Assembly (NCBI GenBank): GCA_903906695.1
Contig: CAIVLG010000098.1
Coordinates: 1-53,301, forward strand
Direction of reading: 5' to 3'
DNA length: 53,301 nucleotides
Source of the DNA: an uncultured beta proteobacterium
GTDB taxonomy: Bacteria > Pseudomonadota > Gammaproteobacteria > Burkholderiales > Burkholderiaceae_C
Positions 41,857-49,419 of the stretch are shown piece after piece. A program made the position numbers and the translations under genes. Under the pieces are notes generated by a model. The model saw only the letters and a list, made by a program, of their open reading frames with translations, ran no database searches and was not told the DNA's origin. Numbering within the stretch: position 1 is the stretch's first letter; the number at the start of each line of letters is the position of its first letter.

Positions 41857-42830
41857 GGCATCAGTTCTGGAATGACCCGATCAGCAATGACAGCGCGGTA
41901 GGCCTGCGTGTAATCAAAGCTGATCACGGTATAGGTCTGGGTCGAATCGATATGCGTGAAGCTGTACGCGCCCGTTGTCGCATCGCTCCAGGTCTCTGCA
42001 ATCAGAATGCCGGTGGCTTCATGGAAGAGCCTGACTTTTCGGTGTGTAGGCAAATTGGGTGTGATCTTTACTGTGCCTGTGATGCGCCCACCACCGCCGA
42101 AATAGGGATCGCGCTTTCCCGTCGCCTGCAAGCGGCTGGTGTTGCGCACGCCCACCCCGTCCAGCGCCTCTGCCGGGGCATTGGCGCCCATTCCCAATTG
42201 GGATTTAAAGCCACGGGATGCAAACAGTGGGAATGGTATTTGAGGAGCATCCCAAACCTTCACCGAATGAACCCGCACGGCACAGTTATAGAAGAACACG
42301 CCGGGCCTGAGCGTGGGCCAGCGGTAGATCCCGGAGAAAGCTGTGACGTCATCAACCAGAAACGACAGATACTGGTGCTGACCCGCGCTCATATCAGAGT
42401 CCCAGACACAGCGGAGGGTCCGCCGATCTCCTGCACTAAAGGTCAATGACCCCTGAGGAAAGACCTGATAGTTGGTATTTCCCGTAAAAGGCGATGCGCC
42501 GAACCAGTCCCAGTAATCCCAATTGCCGGTGTGGTGGGCCAGTCGCGTCCCAGAGTTTGCCACCGGGTTTGCCGAGGACATCCAGATACCAGCATGGTTG
42601 TACTGACCCGAATGATCGGAGATCATCTGCAGATCAAGCTCGAACTCACCCTTGACTGACGAGGCCAAGGTGGTCAGCTCCCAGATGGTCTGATTGCCCG
42701 ATGTTGTATCGAGGTCAACCGCCTTCTCTGTCGCGTTGTAAGTGACACTGGGGCTTCCACCGCTTTGCGCCAGAGTGGCAAACGCACTGGGTATGCCCGC
42801 ATCAAAACTCTCATCCAGAATCAGTGCCAT
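41853..42830 (-). CDS. Phage tail/fibre-type protein (325 aa)
   Basis: The N-terminal 185 residues form a beta-sandwich-like domain (FDAGIPSAFATLAQ, WELTTLASSVKGEFELDLQM, LSFLVDDVTAFSGIYRW), probably a carbohydrate-binding or laminin-G-like fold. The C-terminal part (about 240-325) is a Kelch- or carboxypeptidase-regulatory-like module (GTVKITPNLPTHRKVRLFHE, TGAYSFTHID). Such proteins decorate tails. It follows three bases after the C-terminal piece of the broken tail gene (42834). Confidence 0.65.
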   Translation of the reverse strand: MALILDESFDAGIPSAFATLAQSGGSPSVTYNATEKAVDLDTTSGNQTIWELTTLASSVKGEFELDLQMISDHSGQYNHAGIWMSSANPVANSGTRLAHHTGNWDYWDWFGASPFTGNTNYQVFPQGSLTFSAGDRRTLRCVWDSDMSAGQHQYLSFLVDDVTAFSGIYRWPTLRPGVFFYNCAVRVHSVKVWDAPQIPFPLFASRGFKSQLGMGANAPAEALDGVGVRNTSRLQATGKRDPYFGGGGRITGTVKITPNLPTHRKVRLFHEATGILIAETWSDATTGAYSFTHIDSTQTYTVISFDYTQAYRAVIADRVIPELMP

Positions 42831-42833
42831 GAC

Positions 42834-43260
42834 TTACCACCAGGGGCCTGTGATATCGAAGGCCAGCATGGAAAGTTCCTGGTAGTAGCCGTTGCTGGCA
42901 CCGGCCTTGACCACCAGGAACTTGGAACCCGGGTACCCCACAACATCCGTGATCACATCCAGATGGTTGTAGCTCGGTGAGTTGTTGTGTATCCACATCA
43001 TCCCCGGCAGCTTGCCGCGCAAGTGGTTGTTTTCCTGCTTGAGCAGGACCGGGTGCAGGATCAGACTGTAGTCAGGTCCGTTGGGCCAAAGAATACCGGT
43101 GGAAGTACCCGACACACTTTGCAGGTTGTTGTTGGTGTTCAAAGTACAAAAGCCAACGCGCACATTCGAGCCCACCTGCGTGTAGTCCCGCATCAACAGT
43201 TTGCCGGTGTAGTCCAGCGTTCTGGGGAAGGATTGAGAAGCATCAGGTCCCTGGTTCAAA
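42834..43260 (-). pseudogene. C-terminal piece of the split tail gene
   Basis: About 135 codons end at the stop 42834 with FDITGPWW. The piece includes SFPRTLDYTGKLLMRDYTQV, LWPNGPDYSLILHPVLLKQ and MMWIHNNSPSY. It has no start: at about 43260 it runs into a gene on the opposite strand. From recalled family architecture this is the end of the protein whose start is at 44092 and whose middle is at 49115, but some residues between the middle and this piece appear to be lost. Breakpoint is uncertain by about 15 bases. Confidence 0.7.
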
Positions 43261-43958
43261 GACGCGGCGGCTGGGACATAGGCATCAACGTGGGCTACAG
43301 CACCGATCTGGAAGCTGGCACGGTCACCTTTACGAATGTGACGGGCTACAGCCAACCGGTCACGATAGAGCACCGCATTGAGGACATGGCCGTGGTGAGT
43401 GAAGCGCAGATCAGTGGCGAGCTGACATTCACGAGAGCGCTCACGCACAACTATCCCATCACCAACCCACCGACCAGCTATGTGAGCAGCGCCCTGATCT
43501 CGGCCGATCTCAAGGCTCGGGTCAGCATCCTCTTTGATCAGCAGACCTGGAACGGCACGACCTGGCTTGATGCGGTGAACGGCACTGCCGCAACTGGCAC
43601 GTACAACGATGTGCTCGCACCGATCGTTGTCACCAACAAGGGCGCCATTACCGAGCGCTGGGCTTTGCAGTTCACCAGCACCACCACCTTCAACCTGATC
43701 GGCGAGCACGTCGGCGTGATTGCGATTGGCTCCATCAATTCCGATCTCGCGCCGATCAATCCCGCAACCGATGTTCCCTACTTCACGCTGAACGCGATCG
43801 GCTGGGGCATCGGTTGGTCAGCAGGAAACATTCTGCGCATCAACACCGTTGGCGCCATGTTTCCGGTCTGGGTGGTTCGCACGATTCAGCAGGGTCCCAA
43901 CACAGGAACTGAGCACTCGTTCACTTTGCTCAGTCGCGGCGACGTCGACCGGCCCTGA
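43260..43958 (+). pseudogene. C-terminal part of a phage structural protein, start missing
   Basis: From the breakpoint near 43260 the plus strand reads GWDIGINVGYSTDLEAGTV and continues about 230 residues to RGDVDRP at 43958, with VTIEHRIEDMAVV, FDQQTWNGTTWLDAVNGTA and NAIGWGIGWSAGNI. The open frame extends upstream of the break only by reading antisense through the previous piece. It resembles a tail-attachment or fibre protein of the same phage group. Its orientation is opposite to the rest of the late operon. A structured region and the N-terminal piece of the tail gene follow. Confidence 0.65.
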
Positions 43959-43962
43959 ATCT

Positions 43963-44063
43963 ATTCCACTCCCAAATCATCCCTGTCGTTGTTGTCTCGC
44001 CTTGTCGTGCAGTAGCACTGCCTGCGGCTCGACGCCTAGACACGAATGATTTGGAATTGGAAT
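43963..44063 (+). ncRNA. Structured intergenic element, possible RNA
   Basis: Two 18-base arms, 43963-43980 and 44046-44063, are inverted repeats with 16 of 18 positions matching. Between them lie TCGTG/CACGA (44005-44009, 44041-44045) and a small hairpin GTGC-AGTA-GCAC (44007-44018). It sits between two phage genes, just upstream of the ATG at 44092. It could be a regulatory RNA fold, a processing site or an old recombination site. Confidence 0.45.
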
Positions 44064-44091
44064 CAAACCCCATTCTTAAAGGACTATCGCC

Positions 44092-44602
44092 ATGACACTG
44101 CCCGTCAAACACTTCCACAGCAACATGCAGGGCGCCCCCCAACTGAGTAACGACTGGGGCTGCATGACCGCGCTGCTCGATGCCTGCCTTGTAACTGGCT
44201 TCAACACCAAGGCGATCAGCGGCATCACGCGAGTTGGCACGGTGGCTACGGCCAGTATTGCCGCTGGCCACTTGTATGAAGTCGGCCAGGTGCTCGCTGT
44301 CAGCGGCGCAGATCAGGCGGCCTACAACGGTGAGGTCTGCGTTCTGTCCGTCACCTCCACGACTTTCACCTATGCGGTCACTGGCAGCCCGGTGACTCCG
44401 GCCACAGGCGCATCGCTTTCTGTCAAGGTAGCACCCCTTGGATGGGAAATTGCATTCACCGGTACCAACAAACGAGCCTATCGCAGCCCCAATATCCTGA
44501 GCAGCCGGCCCTACCTGCGCGTGGACGACGGTCTTGATCCGGTTTGGACCACCGCCTATGCCAAATACGCCAAAGTCACCATGGCCCAGGGCATGACGGA
44601 CA
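44092..44602 (+). pseudogene. N-terminal piece of the split tail gene
   Basis: The frame starts MTLPVKHFHSNMQGAPQLSN and includes repeated beta segments (SGITRVGTVATASIAAGHLY, LSVTSTTFTYAVTG) and SSRPYLRVDDGLDPVWTTAY. After MAQGMTD the frame leaves the family: the next 33 residues come from the antisense of another gene and end at a chance stop (44703). At GGACA (44598-44602) it can be joined to 49120 to continue DTFFGARAPFDS in the same frame. It is therefore the first of three pieces of one gene. Confidence 0.75.
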
Positions 44603-44742
44603 ACGTAGGTGGATTGCATGGCGAGACCAGGAACCATTGGGACATTGCATTTCTTGCAAAGGGTGTCAGCCGACTCTATTTGACGGACAGCGCGTTTTGC
44701 TAGAAGCGTTCTGGCTGCGTGACTGAAGGAAACAAGACTCAT
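44603..44742 (-). pseudogene. N-terminal half of a split zinc-ribbon phage protein
   Basis: ATG 44742 overlaps the stop of the gene at 44739 (ATGA), showing a genuine start. The first 46 codons include ESADTLCKKCNVPMVPGLAM, the first CxxC knuckle. At the breakpoint 44602 the frame continues in the antisense of the tail gene. The second half is at 48957-49119. The joined product would have 100 residues with two CxxC pairs. Confidence 0.75.
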
Positions 44743-45080
44743 AGCGACTTCTTGAAACCAAAGATCACTTCTTGTGCTTTGGCAAGTTGCTCTGGCGACA
44801 TGTCCTTGATCAGCTTGGTCAGAGAACTCTTGGTTGGGCCTTTGGATGGGCGACCTAGCTTGGTGGACGTTTTCGCCTTTTGATCGAGCTGCGGGCCGGT
44901 GATGTTCGGGTCAAAGTTGTCCAGAAAGACTTCGATGACGGCGCCTTGGTTGACATCGTAGCGATCAGCAATCTCTTTGAGCTTGTCCTTGTGCTTCGTA
45001 CTCAGGATCATCGTGTAGCGGGACATGCCCTTGGACTCGTAGTAGTCCTTGCCGCTTTTGGTTGTGTTTTCGTCTGCCAT
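44739..45080 (-). CDS. Small basic protein (113 aa), possible DNA-binding
   Basis: The N-terminal part (SRYTMILSTKHKDKLKEIAD, then YDVNQGAVIEVFLDN) looks like a ribbon-helix-helix-type DNA-binding fold; the middle is Lys/Ser/Pro-rich (TKLGRPSKGPTKSSL) and the end is an amphipathic helix. It lies between the helicase gene and the zinc-ribbon gene in the same direction. Two copies of AAGTTATGCA lie just upstream and could be its binding sites. Confidence 0.6.
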   Translation of the reverse strand: MADENTTKSGKDYYESKGMSRYTMILSTKHKDKLKEIADRYDVNQGAVIEVFLDNFDPNITGPQLDQKAKTSTKLGRPSKGPTKSSLTKLIKDMSPEQLAKAQEVIFGFKKSL

Positions 45081-45095
45081 TGCATACCCCTTGTT

Positions 45096-45131
45096 AAGTT
45101 ATGCAGATTATAGTGAAAAAAAAGTTATGCA
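45096..45131. repeat. Two AAGTTATGCA sites with a TATAAT box
   Basis: AAGTTATGCA occurs at 45096-45105 and 45122-45131, on the minus strand TGCATAACTT. Between them, on the minus strand, TATAAT (45112-45107) follows a run of eight T. This may be a promoter with operators for the gene at 44739. The motif is similar to the repeats at 47114-47287. Confidence 0.5.
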
Positions 45132-46474
45132 ACTTTACGTTCAAAGCCTAGCGCACGAAAGTCGAAGTCGCGTGGAACAATGTTCTCGCCGAAGCCCTCG
45201 GTGTCCGTGATGATCTGCTTGCGCTGGTTGGCGTGGTTCTTGGTGTGATTGTTGAACGGATCATTGAAGTCGATCACGAAGGCGATGTTTGGGCCACGCT
45301 TTTTGCAGCGAAGCCCACGACCGATTCGTTGTCTTAGGGCCACCTCTGCTTTGCCACCTCCGGCGAGTACGATCAAACCCACTGCGGGTACGTCTACACC
45401 GACATCCAAGATGGTTGTACCTATCAGCACATCAATTTGGTTGGTGGCGAGCTTGTAGAGGGCTTTCTTGCGCTCTGTTTGGTCATCTGCGCCCTGTATG
45501 TACTCTGCGCGTAGCCCTTTTGCTTCAAATAGGTCGAGGAGGATGTCTCCGTGGCGCTTGTGCTGCGTCAGAACCATGCTGGATAAGCCATAACTGGAGG
45601 CGCGAACCACTTCATCTGCAATATGCAAATTGCGTTCGACGTTGTCCACGATGCCGATGCGGTACGCGGCGTCCCAAGGTGAGGAGCGGTGCAGCTTGGG
45701 CGGGCTGGTTTTCAGATCGACGATCTTGAAGATTGGGGTCGCGAGAATGCCACGGTCGATCAGTAGCTTCTCAGAGACCTTGATTGCGATCGGGCCGGAG
45801 CTGGCCATCAGACGCATGTTGGCTTCTTCGTCGTCCTTCATGAAGGGCGTGCCGGTCAGGGCCAGGCGGTAATTGGCGTTCTTGCAATGCCTGAGAACCT
45901 CAAAGAAGCTGTTGCCCGAGGACTCGTGTGCTTCTTCAAGGATGACGAACTCGAAGATGGCCAGAAGGCGGATTGTTTGCTCGCGAATGGCGACCTGCTC
46001 GCGGTGGCGCTTGGTTGCTTCAGCCATCATGGGCTTAGCTGCTGCTGTCATTTGCTTGGAATGCTTGTCGATCAGGTTGGCCAGGACAGTTTTGCTGACG
46101 CCGGCCTTGCGCTGTGCTGCAATAACCTTGTCGTTGGCTTTGCTCTTTGACTCAAAAAGGCGCTCGAACTGCTTTTCGATGGTGGATTGCTCCAGGCGCG
46201 ACATCAGGGTTTGAACCATGCCGACCGACATTCTCTTGATCGAGCGGTGTCCATCGTCGTCCATTGATCCGAACTGACCGTCACCCAAGACGGAACAGGG
46301 AACCTTGAGGTCATGCTCGAAGGCGTCCTTCATCTGGTACATAAGGATGCCACGGGTCGTCAGGAACAGGGTAGGGCGGTTCAACCTGGCATAAGCCAGG
46401 CGAGCGATGCGGGACTTGCCGCCACCTGTTGCTACTTGGGCAATGATCTGGCCGTGCTTTTCGAGCTTGCGCAT
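45125..46474 (-). CDS. SF2 DEAD/DEAH-type phage helicase, N-terminus lost
   Basis: The 449-residue product has QVATGGGKSRIA near residue 14 (Walker A), VILEEAHESSG (a DEAH variant with EEAH), LTGTPF (motif III), and QRIGRGLRCK (motif VI). The family usually has 20-40 more residues with the Q-motif LRxYQ before Walker A; here the frame meets a stop one codon before AFMRKLEKHG. The breakpoint near 46480 explains this. The ATG at 46474 is used for lack of a better one. It would unwind DNA during phage replication if intact. Confidence 0.8.
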   Translation of the reverse strand: MRKLEKHGQIIAQVATGGGKSRIARLAYARLNRPTLFLTTRGILMYQMKDAFEHDLKVPCSVLGDGQFGSMDDDGHRSIKRMSVGMVQTLMSRLEQSTIEKQFERLFESKSKANDKVIAAQRKAGVSKTVLANLIDKHSKQMTAAAKPMMAEATKRHREQVAIREQTIRLLAIFEFVILEEAHESSGNSFFEVLRHCKNANYRLALTGTPFMKDDEEANMRLMASSGPIAIKVSEKLLIDRGILATPIFKIVDLKTSPPKLHRSSPWDAAYRIGIVDNVERNLHIADEVVRASSYGLSSMVLTQHKRHGDILLDLFEAKGLRAEYIQGADDQTERKKALYKLATNQIDVLIGTTILDVGVDVPAVGLIVLAGGGKAEVALRQRIGRGLRCKKRGPNIAFVIDFNDPFNNHTKNHANQRKQIITDTEGFGENIVPRDFDFRALGFERKVA

Positions 46475-46919
46475 GAACGCCTACATTGCCGACATTCGCG
46501 TCAAGAACAAGGAACTCGCTGCGTCCCTCTTGACCGACAGCACCGGCGCCTTCTTTACCGAGCGTCAACGCATCCAAGCTGAGAACCAGACAAAGCTGGA
46601 CGCCGAAGTCAGAGATTACGGCGCAAGGGAAGCTGCCGCCAAGAGAAGCGGTATCGTCGTCGAAGGCGCACAAGAAGCTCACAATCAGAGAATGGCACTG
46701 TTGACCAAGATGACACCAGAACTGCTTGCAACCTACACCAAGACGACCGCTGACACGGCCGCTGCGGTAGCCACAGACCTTCTCGCTGCGTCGGCCAGTC
46801 AAGCTGCCGTGGCTCTGGCCACGATGGGTGCCGGTGGCGGTATGGGTTCGGGCATCGGACAAATGTTTGGGTTTGGCGCAGGTAACCATCAAGGGCGCCT
46901 GTCTGCATACGACGACTAG
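46473..46919 (+). pseudogene. C-terminal part of an unknown phage-type protein
   Basis: From the breakpoint near 46480 the frame reads YIADIRVKNKELAASLLTDS and continues through a long charged helix (ERQRIQAENQTKLDAEVRD, KRSGIVVEGAQEAHNQRMA) to an Ala-rich and Gly-rich end (GAGGGMGSGIGQMFGFG). The start was probably cut away, since the reverse side of the break is the helicase start. The coiled-coil then Gly-rich tail is like SPFH-type or virion-core proteins; identity uncertain. A terminator follows. Confidence 0.55.
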
Positions 46920-46930
46920 ACAGGACATCG

Positions 46931-46954
46931 GTAAGGGCGCCTGCGGGCGCTTTT
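46931..46954 (+). terminator. Intrinsic terminator
   Basis: GCGCC and GGCGC pair around a short TGCG-type loop in AAGGGCGCCTGCGGGCGCTTTT, followed by TTTT. It ends the gene at 46473-46919. Confidence 0.7.
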
Positions 46955-47113
46955 ACTCATGCCCTGTGCTGCCTTGGCAAATTCCTTAGCTTCGGGTCGA
47001 ACCTATTTTGGATTTCGTTTTGGGTTTCGGATCGGAAAGAGGATTGGAAATCCGTCAGGACGCAGATCGGCGAAAGTGAAATCGCATAAATCGCCAAGGC
47101 GCGTACCACATCA

Positions 47114-47287
47114 GCGCATAAGCCTATAAGCACCTGCGCATATATCGACATAAGCAATTGCGCATGTCTGCTTGCTATTTGTTCGATAGCACGCATAAAT
47201 ACCCGAATAATGCGCATAAAGTCAAGTTATTTAATTTGCATTTATTTTCTAAATGTTGCATAAAGCATACAAATAAATGCGCATAAC
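47114..47287. repeat. Seven TGCGCATAA-like repeats in an AT-rich block
   Basis: Copies at 47114 (GCGCATAA), 47135 (TGCGCATA), 47159 (TGCGCAT), 47192 (CGCATAAA), 47211 (TGCGCATAAA), 47257 (TGCATAAA) and 47278 (TGCGCATAAC). The block is much more AT-rich than its surroundings and lies upstream of the gene at 47346. All seven copies point the same way. Iteron-like origin or repressor sites are plausible. Confidence 0.65.
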
Positions 47288-47345
47288 TAACTAGAATTAA
47301 AACCGCACCAAAGCAATACCGCTAAGGGCAAAACGGAAGAATCAA

Positions 47346-47951
47346 ATGAACGCCACCCGCACAAACCCGCTTTTTACCGCACTTGCTACCCGTCTTGCTG
47401 CATGTATCGAATTTGGTCTAGTCAATCAAGTTGACGCAATGAGTACAATAATTGACAAGACAAGCGAGAAGCTACTATCACTCGCACAAGACAAAATGAC
47501 CAATACCGATTTTGACGCTATCGCTACCCGTCTTGCTACAGTTGACGATACGGGCAAAGGGCTAGAGCAAGTCAAGACAATTGAAAAGGTTGTAAGACTG
47601 TGCAATGCAATTGCACTCGATCTTGAATCAGGTCTGTGCGGGTATATGAAATATACCGCACTTAGCACACTGCAAAATGGTAACGCGATAACTGTGCGCG
47701 AAAACGTCTGCGCACTGTCTAAAGTAGCGCATCACGATAGCGATATTTTCGCTGTGCGAGAAGGGTTTAAAAACCTTGCACGCTACAGCGTCGGTACTGG
47801 TTCAAGTCAATCATCGCAGTGTCGTCAAGTATTCAACCTGTGCGGTTTTTATGAGTCATTTGGTCGTGGTTGCAAGAACGACAAACCCGAATTAAACGCA
47901 TACGGTATCGCGACCCTTAACAAACTGGTTTACAAACAGATCAACGCATAA
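47346..47951 (+). CDS. Unknown protein (201 aa)
   Basis: The gene is preceded by GGAAGA and ends at a strong terminator (47965). It is AT-richer than its neighbours. The product is helical, with a 15-base direct repeat in the DNA (GCTACCCGTCTTGCT at 47385 and 47523) coding ATRLA twice. Several Cys residues occur (CNAIALDLESGLCGY, QCRQVFNLCGF). No family is recognised. A position right after the repeat block suggests a regulator or replication-related role, which is inference. Confidence 0.6.
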   Translation: MNATRTNPLFTALATRLAACIEFGLVNQVDAMSTIIDKTSEKLLSLAQDKMTNTDFDAIATRLATVDDTGKGLEQVKTIEKVVRLCNAIALDLESGLCGYMKYTALSTLQNGNAITVRENVCALSKVAHHDSDIFAVREGFKNLARYSVGTGSSQSSQCRQVFNLCGFYESFGRGCKNDKPELNAYGIATLNKLVYKQINA

Positions 47952-47964
47952 GCATCAACGAATA

Positions 47965-47993
47965 TAGAAACCCTTCATACCGAAGGGTTTCTA
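47965..47993 (+). terminator. Strong intrinsic terminator
   Basis: TAGAAACCCTTC (47965-47976) pairs perfectly with GAAGGGTTTCTA (47982-47993) around ATACC. The 12-base stem follows the gene at 47346 by 13 bases. Confidence 0.75.
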
Positions 47994-48096
47994 GTTAAGC
48001 GAAGTCTAAGAAAAATTTCATTCGACCTGGGGGCCTTGCCTTCCTCGTTCCGACCTCAATTCCATCATCCTTATACTCCCAGGCAGGAACCAGAAA

Positions 48097-48471
48097 TTAC
48101 CCTATCCTTATACCCCTGGCTTCATTGTCGAACCTCCTGAGAACCCTTACTCCAGCCTCTTCAGCGATTCCAACCATGTGCCGTGTACCTGTGCCTCCCT
48201 TGAACGCCACAACGAGTTCTGGATTGCCCTCTCTGAGCATTTTGCAGTTCCTCACAGGGCCGGCGCGGTTTCCGTACCTGTCCCAGTCGGCATCGAAGGT
48301 GAGAAGTGAAATGGCATTCTCGTTTGCCCAACGTCTCCCAAGTCGATCTGCGCCTGGGGCGCCACCTTCAATGACTTGGGTGATGTGGAGCTTTCGATGG
48401 ATTTGACCGAGCGTCTGATCGACGTAGTCCCAGTCCGTGAAGTCGCGGCCGCCGCAGACCAGGACTCTCAC
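48097..48471 (-). CDS. DUF2493 / SLOG-family protein
   Basis: The 124-residue product matches DUF2493: MRVLVCGGRDFTDWDYVDQT, then VIEGGAPGADRLGRRWA, and AVFKGG/T-type end (VVAFKGGTGTRHMV). The SLOG fold binds nucleotides or nucleotide-derived signals; in phages this small protein is common among early genes, function unproven. It overlaps the 60-residue gene by ATGA. Confidence 0.83.
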   Translation of the reverse strand: MRVLVCGGRDFTDWDYVDQTLGQIHRKLHITQVIEGGAPGADRLGRRWANENAISLLTFDADWDRYGNRAGPVRNCKMLREGNPELVVAFKGGTGTRHMVGIAEEAGVRVLRRFDNEARGIRIG

Positions 48472-48650
48472 CAGACCTCTCCATGTTGGTCAAGGTATCG
48501 TTCAGCTTTCTTGGCTGGCTCTACGAACTGGTCTGCCATGTTCTTCTGATCCTCTGGCGTGCAGTTGTCCCAAACGCTTTTGGCCATCGCAAGATCGGCG
48601 TCGAAGCCGCAGCGTTTCCTCAGATCAAGGTAGCGTTCGTACTCGCTCAT
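48468..48650 (-). CDS. Small phage protein (60 aa)
   Basis: Frame MSEYERYLDLRKRCGFDADLA overlaps both neighbours by ATGA (48647-48650 and 48468-48471), which supports it as real. It is helical and charged; no family recognised. Confidence 0.65.
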   Translation of the reverse strand: MSEYERYLDLRKRCGFDADLAMAKSVWDNCTPEDQKNMADQFVEPAKKAERYLDQHGEVW

Positions 48651-48967
48651 GCCTTGACGATCAAGACATCAATGCAGTCTTTGCATTCAACATCCATCGT
48701 GTAGAGTTCAAAGTCGTCAGGAAAGATGTCGGTGGCTGGGAAGTGGTGGTATTTCATTCTGTGCAGGATTTCAAACTTTGGCTGCATCGGTTCCAATGTT
48801 AACGGCTCCTGCTCCGGTGCTGCCAAGGCTTCGCGGAGAGCGGTGATTGATGATTTGCAATCTTCATACATGGAGGCGGCGGTATTGCCTGGTGTTATCG
48901 AAAGCAAGTGCAGCACACGAGTTTGCGCATCCAATGCCTGCTGCACAGTCTCACGATCAATCTGCAT
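48647..48967 (-). CDS. Small phage protein (106 aa)
   Basis: ATG 48967 lies inside the last codons of the split zinc-ribbon gene. The product starts MQIDRETVQQALDAQTRVLH and ends with VECKDCIDVLIVKA, a helical protein with a late CxxC. It belongs to the early operon; function unknown. Confidence 0.65.
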   Translation of the reverse strand: MQIDRETVQQALDAQTRVLHLLSITPGNTAASMYEDCKSSITALREALAAPEQEPLTLEPMQPKFEILHRMKYHHFPATDIFPDDFELYTMDVECKDCIDVLIVKA

Positions 48968-49119
48968 GATGTTCTCCCAATGCAGCACTGGTAGCGGTAA
49001 TCGAGTAGCCACACTTGGGACACTTCAAACAGTCGATCATCTTGCCTGGACCACCTGGATTGATTGTGCAGCCTCTCTCAGTACCGTCTTGACCTGGAAA
49101 ATCTGGTGAGCCATGGACA
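48957..49119 (-). pseudogene. C-terminal half of the split zinc-ribbon phage protein
   Basis: Reading leftwards from 49119, the frame gives GSPDFPGQDGTERGCTINPG, then GKMIDCLKCPKCGYSITA, with a stop at 48957. CLKCPKCG is the second CxxC knuckle of a small zinc-ribbon family whose first knuckle is in the other piece at 44603. Joined at TGTCC (GGACA on plus) the two halves make one 100-codon frame. The piece has no start of its own. Confidence 0.75.
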
Positions 49120-49265
49120 CCTTTTTCGGAGCCCGAGCCCCGTTTGATTCAGCGCTGCCAACCAAGAACGAGATCGGTAGTGGCAGTGGCTCAAACGCCT
49201 ATGGCGGTTGGCACAAGTGGTATTACGCCAAGACGGACGGTGGCAATGCAAACGGCCATACAGAT
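49115..49265 (+). pseudogene. Middle piece of the split tail gene
   Basis: The frame reads DTFFGARAPFDSALPTKNEI, then GGWHKWYYAKTDGGNANGH. It is continuous with 44092-44602 after joining at GGACA and lies opposite to the capsid genes. Near 49265 it meets the first codons of the head-tail gene on the other strand. The C-terminal piece is at 42834-43260. Confidence 0.75.
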
Positions 49266-49419
49266 AGCGGATGGAGTAGTCCCGGCTCACGCCCATGCCT
49301 GAGAGGACATCCTCGTCCGGCGCACGCCAATCGACCATGACCTGGCTGGCACCAAACAGGGCTGGTGTGAGCAGCCCCGCGCTGCCCGCCGCCGCGTAGA
49401 GAGTCTCAATAGAGAGCAT
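49265..49419 (-). pseudogene. N-terminal part of a head-tail joining protein
   Basis: ATG 49419 overlaps the capsid stop (TGATG). About 50 codons remain, MLSIETLYAAAGSAGLLTPA and then VDWRAPDEDVLSGMGVSRDY. The position directly after the major capsid gene and the pattern fit a small lambda gpFII-like head-tail protein. After DYSIRY the frame runs antisense through the tail piece, so the end is lost. Confidence 0.6.

Larger units (their letters stand above)
44603..49119. mobile_element. 4517-base segment inserted in the tail gene, flanked by GGACA
   Basis: The segment lies between GGACA at 44598-44602 and GGACA at 49115-49119. Excising it restores the tail gene reading frame (GMT-D-TFFG). Joining its ends restores a zinc-ribbon gene in frame (STYVV-HGSPDF) and puts six minus-strand genes into one coupled operon. 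The ends have no inverted repeats and no transposase or integrase is inside. There is an internal breakpoint near 46480. Circle capture, inversion between two loci of one phage, and assembly chimerism remain possible. Confidence 0.7.

Noticed and set aside
44598..49119. Reading GGACA as a transposon target-site duplication
   Set aside because: The segment ends carry no inverted repeats, no transposase is inside, and the ends fall in mid-gene of the segment itself; microhomology joining fits better.
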